From: CAVZLD01 sp964522605
GTDB lineage: Bacteria > Planctomycetota > Planctomycetia > Pirellulales > Pirellulaceae
Length of the DNA stretch: 11,354 bases
NCBI GenBank assembly: GCA_964522605.1
Contig: CAZFWV010000226.1
Location: 1 to 11,354, forward strand
Direction: 5' to 3'
In this document: piece after piece, positions 6,478-11,354 of the stretch
How the letters are laid out: each line of letters starts with the position of its first letter
Position numbering within the stretch: position 1 is the first letter of the stretch
Notes under the pieces: model-generated
What the model saw: only the letters and a program-made list of their open reading frames with translations
Told to the model about the DNA's origin: nothing
Databases searched by the model: none
Made by a program: the position numbers and the translations under genes

Positions 6478-7702
6478 CCGCAACCGGGTCCCCGTCGCAG
6501 CAGGATTCCTCCTCCGCAAGACGTCGCCAAGAAAGATGGCCCCAATGGAGCAGTTGCGTGTAGATGCGCTCGAGACGGCGTGTCCGATACGAGAAAGTGA
6601 ATTCCGTTTCAACTCGGCGCCGAGCCGCCGCTCGACGCTGGTCCGTCGCAGTCGGATCGTCCAACGTCTGTTCGACTGCACGGCAGATTGCGGCCGGATC
6701 TCGCCGCGGAACCAACAATCCGTGTTCGCGATCGGTCAGCAGTTGCGCCGTGCCTCCCGCATCGGTGGCGACCACGGGGATTCCCAAAGCCATCGCCTCG
6801 ACGATCACTGTGGGGGTTCCCTCGTAGTCGGACGATTGCACGAGCAGATCGAAGGCCTGGTATGTGCGGGGCATGTCGGCGCAGTGTCCGAGCAATCGAC
6901 AGACGTCCGGCAATCCCCGCTGTTGGATCTGTCGGCGGATCTGCGGAAGTTGACTGCCTTCGCCCGCGATCAGCAGTCGCGTATTTGGGCGTTGTCGGTG
7001 CAGGAATGCGAAGGCCTCAATCAGCACGTCGAATCGCTTCTGCGGTTCGATTCGCCCTGCCGCGCCCAACACAATCTGCGATTCCGAAAGGCCCAATTCG
7101 CTTCGTATCTGCTTGCGGATCCTCGGATCGGGCCGATAAGACTCGAGCTGAACGGCGTTCAGCACGACCCCGACGCGGTCGGGGTTCGCTCCGTACCGCA
7201 CCAGCGATTCCCGAATCTCGTTCGACACCGCAATGACACCGGGGAAGCGACTCAGTTGCCGCTTGTCGACAGGATAGTACAGCCAACGTTCCCGCGCGGT
7301 GTGCCCGGTCCAGCCATGGGCCGTTGCGAGTCGGGGGATGCGGTAGCGGCGAGCCAATTGTGTGGCATAGAAGCTGGCTTTGTAATCATGCGCGTGAATG
7401 ATCTGCGGGTTGACCTCATCGACCACGCCGCGGAGCTTACCGAGCACGTGTCGATCGAGGGCTCCGGAATGCAAAACCTCTCGATAGTCGAGCGCACGCG
7501 CCGCGGCACGTCGGTCAAAATCGTAAAGCGGGTCGCCCATTCGCCGCATGCAGCAGATCGTGATTCGGAAGCGTTGACGGTCAATCACGTTGGCCGTATT
7601 CAGGATGATGTGTTCCGCTCCGCCACCGGCCCCGTCCAGGCCGCGCAGGACGAGGACTCGTACGGGCTGGTCGAGTTCGGGGACAGAGCGATCGCAGGTC
7701 AT
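6473..7702 (-). CDS. Family 4 glycosyltransferase (GT-B fold)
   Basis: This 409-residue cytoplasmic enzyme should transfer a sugar from a nucleotide-sugar donor to a glycan or lipid acceptor. The N-terminal acceptor half opens with VRVLVLRGLDGAGGGAEH (14-31), the glycine-rich loop of GT4 proteins, and contains IIHAHDYKA (101-109). The C-terminal donor half carries GAAGRIEPQKRFD (213-225), LLIAGEGS (243-250), and the EX7E signature as Glu294 and Glu302 in YEGTPTVIVEAMALG, followed by PVVATDAGGTAQLL. Length is typical of the family. The ATG at 7702 has no clear Shine-Dalgarno, but no better in-frame start precedes the first strand. A large palindrome lies 58 bp upstream and the ThuA–DUF1080 gene starts 41 bp downstream. 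A surface polysaccharide or glycolipid role is inferred; sugar specificity cannot be read. Confidence 0.9.
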   Translation of the reverse strand: MTCDRSVPELDQPVRVLVLRGLDGAGGGAEHIILNTANVIDRQRFRITICCMRRMGDPLYDFDRRAAARALDYREVLHSGALDRHVLGKLRGVVDEVNPQIIHAHDYKASFYATQLARRYRIPRLATAHGWTGHTARERWLYYPVDKRQLSRFPGVIAVSNEIRESLVRYGANPDRVGVVLNAVQLESYRPDPRIRKQIRSELGLSESQIVLGAAGRIEPQKRFDVLIEAFAFLHRQRPNTRLLIAGEGSQLPQIRRQIQQRGLPDVCRLLGHCADMPRTYQAFDLLVQSSDYEGTPTVIVEAMALGIPVVATDAGGTAQLLTDREHGLLVPRRDPAAICRAVEQTLDDPTATDQRRAAARRRVETEFTFSYRTRRLERIYTQLLHWGHLSWRRLAEEESCCDGDPVAV

Positions 7703-7760
7703 GATGGGATGGAATCAAAAAACAGGATCGGGCACGTTCGGTAATCAGGTATTTCGGTAA

Positions 7761-7921
<161 letters not shown>

Positions 7922-8013
7922 TATAAGGTGGACCTGGAGTGGAGGACGGGGCGGAGTAGAAAGAAAACGGGTCCGACGGCACACGCCGAATGCGTGAATC
8001 GACCGCTTTCAGT

Positions 8014-9213
8014 TCACGAGCGGGGTGTCTTCCGCCAGGGGCCGAATTCGGGGCGGAAGACGGCACGAAGCGAGATCGCCACAAGCTCGATCAGCACCCA
8101 GGGGGCGCCGAGCAAGTGCTTTGCACGCCGGGCGGTTAGGCCGAGCGTCAGGATTCCGAGAAGCAGGTAGACGCCGTATGCTGCCAGCAATCCAAGCGTC
8201 ACAAAGAATAGGCTCTGCGAGACCGCTCCGGGTGCGAGCCACAGAAGCAGCAGAGAGAACACGACGGTTGCCGCCAAGTGCGCGAGGATCAGTGGGCGGC
8301 TGAGCAACAACAGGGTCCAGCCCAAATCCGCCAACAGCCACGGTCCCTGAAGGATTCCGGAACCCATCAGCCGCAGTGACAGAGATCTGCCCAGCGATAA
8401 ATTGCCCTGGGCCCACCGATTCCGCTGGATCCGCAGTTGCGAAATCGTTTCGGCCGCCCGGCATTCAATCCAGGCATTCGACGCAAAACGTACCGGCTGG
8501 TGTTGCTCCGCCAGGCGAATCGTATACTCCGTGTCCTCCGTGCAAGAATGAGAAGTCCACGGACACTGCTCCAAGACCGAACGATGAAGCACCATTCCGG
8601 TACCCACCAGCAGGACGGCGAATCCGAAACACGATTTCGGAGCGAAGAACAGGTCGTATTCCAATCGACGGCCAACCGCCGCGGCATAACTGATCGGTGT
8701 GGCGTCGGGATTCATGATGCGGTGATTCGTCTGGAGTACACGGGCGCCTGAAGTCAAGAATGCATCGGCGACACGAAGAGCTTGGGGATCGAGTGTGCAG
8801 TCGGCATCAAGAATGACGTAGGCGTCGTGCGCGCGATCTTGTTGCAGACGCTCCAATGCCCAGGCGAGCGCGTAGCCCTTACCAAGCCGGTCGGGGTCGT
8901 TGCGCTCCAGACAGGTAACTCCCGCGCCGCGGGCAATTTCGGCGGTTGCATCCTGGCAATTGTCTGCCAGTACGGTCGTTACGAACATCTCGGGGGGATA
9001 GTCGAGTTGTTCACACGAGGCCAGTGCATGCAGTAGGCTTGCCTGCTCATTGTGGGCGGGGATGACGATCAAGAAGCGATGCCGTGGGGAGGTCGAAGCG
9101 TGGCGGACGTCCCGCACACCGGCGACTCCCGCGACAGCCCAGATCAGGTAGTACGCCGCAATCACCGAAGACGGTACCAGAAACAGCACGATGAACAGCA
9201 GGTGCGGCGTCAT
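8014..9213 (-). CDS. Membrane family 2 glycosyltransferase
   Basis: This 399-residue inner-membrane enzyme has a GT-A domain facing the cytoplasm and resembles processive or cellulose-synthase-like GT2 proteins. One membrane helix lies at about 5-32. The catalytic domain shows IPAHNE (51-56), LADNCQD (82-88), GKGYALAWAL (111-120), the metal-binding DADC (136-139), TED with the likely base Asp227, and Gln263–Trp267 (QRNRW) of the QxxRW motif. Membrane spans follow at about 290-310, 312-328, 334-358 and 370-386. It probably extends or transfers a sugar onto a lipid-linked or exported glycan. The ATG at 9213 has no clear Shine-Dalgarno but begins 8 bp after the stop of the NagB–PIG-L gene, which suggests translational coupling and shared transcription. 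Product identity is not readable. Confidence 0.9.
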   Translation of the reverse strand: MTPHLLFIVLFLVPSSVIAAYYLIWAVAGVAGVRDVRHASTSPRHRFLIVIPAHNEQASLLHALASCEQLDYPPEMFVTTVLADNCQDATAEIARGAGVTCLERNDPDRLGKGYALAWALERLQQDRAHDAYVILDADCTLDPQALRVADAFLTSGARVLQTNHRIMNPDATPISYAAAVGRRLEYDLFFAPKSCFGFAVLLVGTGMVLHRSVLEQCPWTSHSCTEDTEYTIRLAEQHQPVRFASNAWIECRAAETISQLRIQRNRWAQGNLSLGRSLSLRLMGSGILQGPWLLADLGWTLLLLSRPLILAHLAATVVFSLLLLWLAPGAVSQSLFFVTLGLLAAYGVYLLLGILTLGLTARRAKHLLGAPWVLIELVAISLRAVFRPEFGPWRKTPRS

Positions 9214-9221
9214 GGACCCGT

Positions 9222-11159
9222 TTAGCTACTTGCGTCCCCCGGCCAGCGAACGAATCCTTCGATCGCTTCGTATTCGGCCAGTCCCAGCATGTCGTAGAGC
9301 CGCGCCGTCTCGGCGTTCCGGGCCTCAGCACGTTGCCAAAACTCTCGCATGTCGGGTCCGGGGAAAAGCGCCCGGTCCTTCTGCGATTCGTGCTTGAAGA
9401 TCGCTGCCCGTTTCCGCGCGACCTCGAGCGGACTGAGCGGAACGGCCATTTCGATCTGTTCCGGCCCCCATTCCTGCCACGCACCTCGATAGAGCCAGAC
9501 GACACACTCGCGATACCAAGCTTCCTCCTGGACTTGTTGACAGGCGCGCAAGACGGCCGAAAGGCACGTGCGATGGGTCCCGTGCGGATCGCTCAGGTCG
9601 CCTGCCGCGTAGATCTGATGCGGCTGAATCTGCCGCAAGAGATCCACCGTGATTTGAATGTCTTTGTCGGAAAGCGGCCGCTTCTTGACCCGACCCGTTT
9701 CATAAAACGGCATGTCCAGAAAGTGAAGGTGCTCTTCCGGAACACCGCAGCAGCGCGCCCCGGACCGCGCCTCGCAGCGCCGTATTAAAGCCTTGATCTG
9801 CTGGATTTCCGGACTATCCACCTGTCCCGCCTTCTTCTGTCGAAGGAATTGGTCGATGTGTGCCTCCAACTGCCCCGTCTTATCTAAATCGATCCCTAGT
9901 TGTCGGTTGAAATCGGTGACGAATTCAACGAAGTGCAGGGCATCGTGATCAAAGACGGCGATGTTTCCCGAAGTCTGGTAGGCAATATGGACCTCGTGGC
10001 CCTGATCAACCAGGCGAATCAGCGTGCCGCCCATCGAGATCACGTCATCGTCGGGATGGGGCGAGAACAACAGAATCCGCTTGGGGTAAATCGAGTCGAA
10101 GGGACGACTCCGATCCCCCGGCTGCTTCGCATGGTCCGGCTTGCCGCCCGGCCAACCGGTAATCGTCGACTGCAGATGACGAAAGACCGACAGGTTGATG
10201 TTGTAGGCCGGTCCCTTTTCGGCCAATAAGTCCTGCATCCCTTCTTCGTTGTAATCGTGGTCGGTCAATTTCAGCACGGCCTTCTGCTGGTGGCGGGCCA
10301 GCCAGATTACGGCCTTCCGCGTCCGCTCCTCCGTCCACTCGACCGGACCAACCAACCAGGGACTGCGGAAGCGAGTCAACTCGGCAGCCGCGGCCTCATC
10401 AAGGACCACGTGCGCGTCCGGATGTTGCTGCAGAAAACTTGCCGCCACGGTCGGCGTAACCGGACCTTCGACCGCCTGCGCGACAATCGCCGCCTTATGC
10501 TCTCCAAAGGCCAGCATGAAGATCTTCCGCGCGTCCAGAATCGTTCCGACACCCATCGTGATCGCCCGCCGCGGTACGTTTTCTTCTCCGAAAAAATCAC
10601 TGGCTGCGTCAATTCGCGTGACTCGATCCAGCGTGATCAATCGCGTCCGGCTCTCACGCCCGGATCCGGGCTCGTTGAATCCGATGTGACCTGTCCGGCC
10701 GACGCCCAGCAATTGAATATCGATCCCGCCACAGGCAGCAATCGCCGCTTCGTACTGCTCGCAGAACTGGCTGACTTCCTCCGGTGCCACCGTTCCATCT
10801 GGAATGTGAGCATTCGCCGGATCGATATCGACCAGATCCAACAGGTGCTCCTTCATGAACCGCACGTAGCTCTGCAATTCGTGCGGCTGCATCGGGTAGT
10901 ACTCGTCCAGATTGAAAGTGATCACGTTGGCGAACGACAATCCCTCCTCTTGATGCAAACGCACCAACTCGTCGTAAACTCCCACGGGTGTGGAGCCGGT
11001 TGCGAGACCCAACACGCATGGCCGGTGCTCCTCCGCACGTTTCCGAATGAGCTCCGCAATTTCCTTCGCGACGGCCCGACAGGCCTCACGCATGTTCGGA
11101 TTGACGCGACAAGAGATCTTTTCACGGACCGCCGCGTTTGGGGTGTCGGGCGATTGCAT
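9222..11159 (-). CDS. NagB-like glucosamine-6-phosphate deaminase fused to PIG-L deacetylase
   Basis: This 645-residue protein joins two enzymes. The NagB-like domain (about 12-265) shows LGLATGSTPVGVYDEL near its start, ITFNLDEYYPM with Asp85 equivalent to the catalytic Asp72 of E. coli, and GVGRTGHIGFNEPGS with His158 and Glu163. NagB converts glucosamine-6-phosphate to fructose-6-phosphate and ammonia. Thr156 replaces the Asp141 of E. coli, so activity or specificity may differ. The PIG-L domain (from about 361) has the zinc motif HPDDD (368-372) and DPHGTH (524-529); such enzymes remove acetyl groups from GlcNAc-type compounds. A linker of about 95 residues joins the two. I recall this fusion in Bacteroidota and Planctomycetota. 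The ATG at 11159 has GGAG 6 nt upstream; an in-frame TTG at 11255 lacks support. No signal peptide is seen, so it should be cytoplasmic. Confidence 0.9.
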   Translation of the reverse strand: MQSPDTPNAAVREKISCRVNPNMREACRAVAKEIAELIRKRAEEHRPCVLGLATGSTPVGVYDELVRLHQEEGLSFANVITFNLDEYYPMQPHELQSYVRFMKEHLLDLVDIDPANAHIPDGTVAPEEVSQFCEQYEAAIAACGGIDIQLLGVGRTGHIGFNEPGSGRESRTRLITLDRVTRIDAASDFFGEENVPRRAITMGVGTILDARKIFMLAFGEHKAAIVAQAVEGPVTPTVAASFLQQHPDAHVVLDEAAAAELTRFRSPWLVGPVEWTEERTRKAVIWLARHQQKAVLKLTDHDYNEEGMQDLLAEKGPAYNINLSVFRHLQSTITGWPGGKPDHAKQPGDRSRPFDSIYPKRILLFSPHPDDDVISMGGTLIRLVDQGHEVHIAYQTSGNIAVFDHDALHFVEFVTDFNRQLGIDLDKTGQLEAHIDQFLRQKKAGQVDSPEIQQIKALIRRCEARSGARCCGVPEEHLHFLDMPFYETGRVKKRPLSDKDIQITVDLLRQIQPHQIYAAGDLSDPHGTHRTCLSAVLRACQQVQEEAWYRECVVWLYRGAWQEWGPEQIEMAVPLSPLEVARKRAAIFKHESQKDRALFPGPDMREFWQRAEARNAETARLYDMLGLAEYEAIEGFVRWPGDASS

Positions 11160-11281
11160 CAGGGACTCCAGCTTCTGAGGCTTTAGGTAGGCGGGGCAGA
11201 TATGGTAATGAGGCGGCGGCGCAACGAGCGCTCCGTTCGGGGCCGAAGGCGGCAAAGGTTGGCCCCCGCCAATGGACCCGG

Positions 11282-11311
11282 ATTATAGCGAAGACGGGGC
11301 GCGTTCGTGAA
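11282..11311 (-). promoter_or_regulatory. Candidate sigma70-type promoter of the NagB–PIG-L gene
   Basis: On the minus strand, TTCACG (11311-11306; 4 of 6 to consensus) and a perfect TATAAT (11287-11282) are 18 bp apart. CCGGG follows the -10 box. The predicted leader is about 115 nt and would begin next to a small perfect hairpin, TTGGC and GCCAA around four G residues (11272-11259), which could protect the 5' end. It is the strongest promoter in the window and probably drives at least the NagB–PIG-L and GT2 pair. Confidence 0.55.
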
Positions 11312-11354
11312 CGGGCCCAAGCCGCCATTGGAGGTCGCACAGTCTACTAATTCA

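Noticed and set aside
6473..7702. GT4 plus PIG-L considered as a bacillithiol (BshA/BshB) pathway
   Set aside because: The GT4 N-terminus does not resemble BshA, and the PIG-L domain is fused to NagB rather than being a stand-alone BshB.
6536..7744. 402-codon plus-strand ORF opposite GT4
   Set aside because: The GT4 gene on the other strand carries full motifs, whereas this frame has none and no ribosome site.
7993..8018. CGTGAA/TTCACG inverted repeat at the end of the GT2 gene as a terminator
   Set aside because: The stem is only 6 bp with a 14-base loop, overlaps the stop codon and has no U-tract.
10257..11186. 309-codon plus-strand ORF opposite the NagB domain
   Set aside because: It is a shadow of the NagB-like coding frame with no recognisable domain.

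Overview
The window carries seven well-supported protein genes, with one on the plus strand at the left edge and six on the minus strand filling the rest. Several features point to a member of the Planctomycetota, perhaps a Pirellulaceae-like lineage. These are a ThuA–DUF1080 fusion, a GH172/DUF2961 protein, a NagB–PIG-L fusion, a secretin-like protein with the segment WDEVGGPGSI, and intergenic palindromes of a kind I associate with that phylum. This placement is inference from family patterns; no rRNA or other marker is present.

Layout from left to right. A secreted GH172/DUF2961 protein (100-1206, plus) converges on a secreted secretin-like protein (1466-2728, minus), with a 78-bp palindrome between their 3' ends. 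A gene-free stretch of about 500 bp follows (2729-3232). It holds a candidate promoter, a 70-bp imperfect hairpin and a short GC hairpin in a purine-rich repeat. Next come a long-form NfeD membrane protease (3233-4792), a secreted ThuA–DUF1080 fusion (4872-6431) and a family 4 glycosyltransferase (6473-7702), all minus. A 161-bp MITE-like palindrome lies in the 311-bp gap before a membrane family 2 glycosyltransferase (8014-9213). The last gene is a 645-residue NagB–PIG-L fusion (9222-11159), with a good promoter candidate upstream (11282-11311).

Transcription of the minus strand probably runs NagB–PIG-L to GT2 (8-bp gap). It then passes or restarts across the palindrome into GT4 (41-bp gap to ThuA–DUF1080), and on to NfeD (79-bp gap, containing a possible 30-codon ORF whose start overlaps the preceding stop as ATGA). 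The common theme is carbohydrate chemistry: amino-sugar deamination and deacetylation, glycosyl transfer for surface glycan or glycolipid, and secreted enzymes linked to 3-keto-glycosides or arabinofuranosides. I see no CRISPR array, toxin-antitoxin pair, phage gene, transposase, tRNA or rRNA.

The most interesting items are the NagB–PIG-L fusion, which has a Thr where E. coli NagB has an active-site Asp, the related palindromic elements, and the possible coupling ORF between ThuA–DUF1080 and NfeD. I found no clear evidence of a wholly new system.
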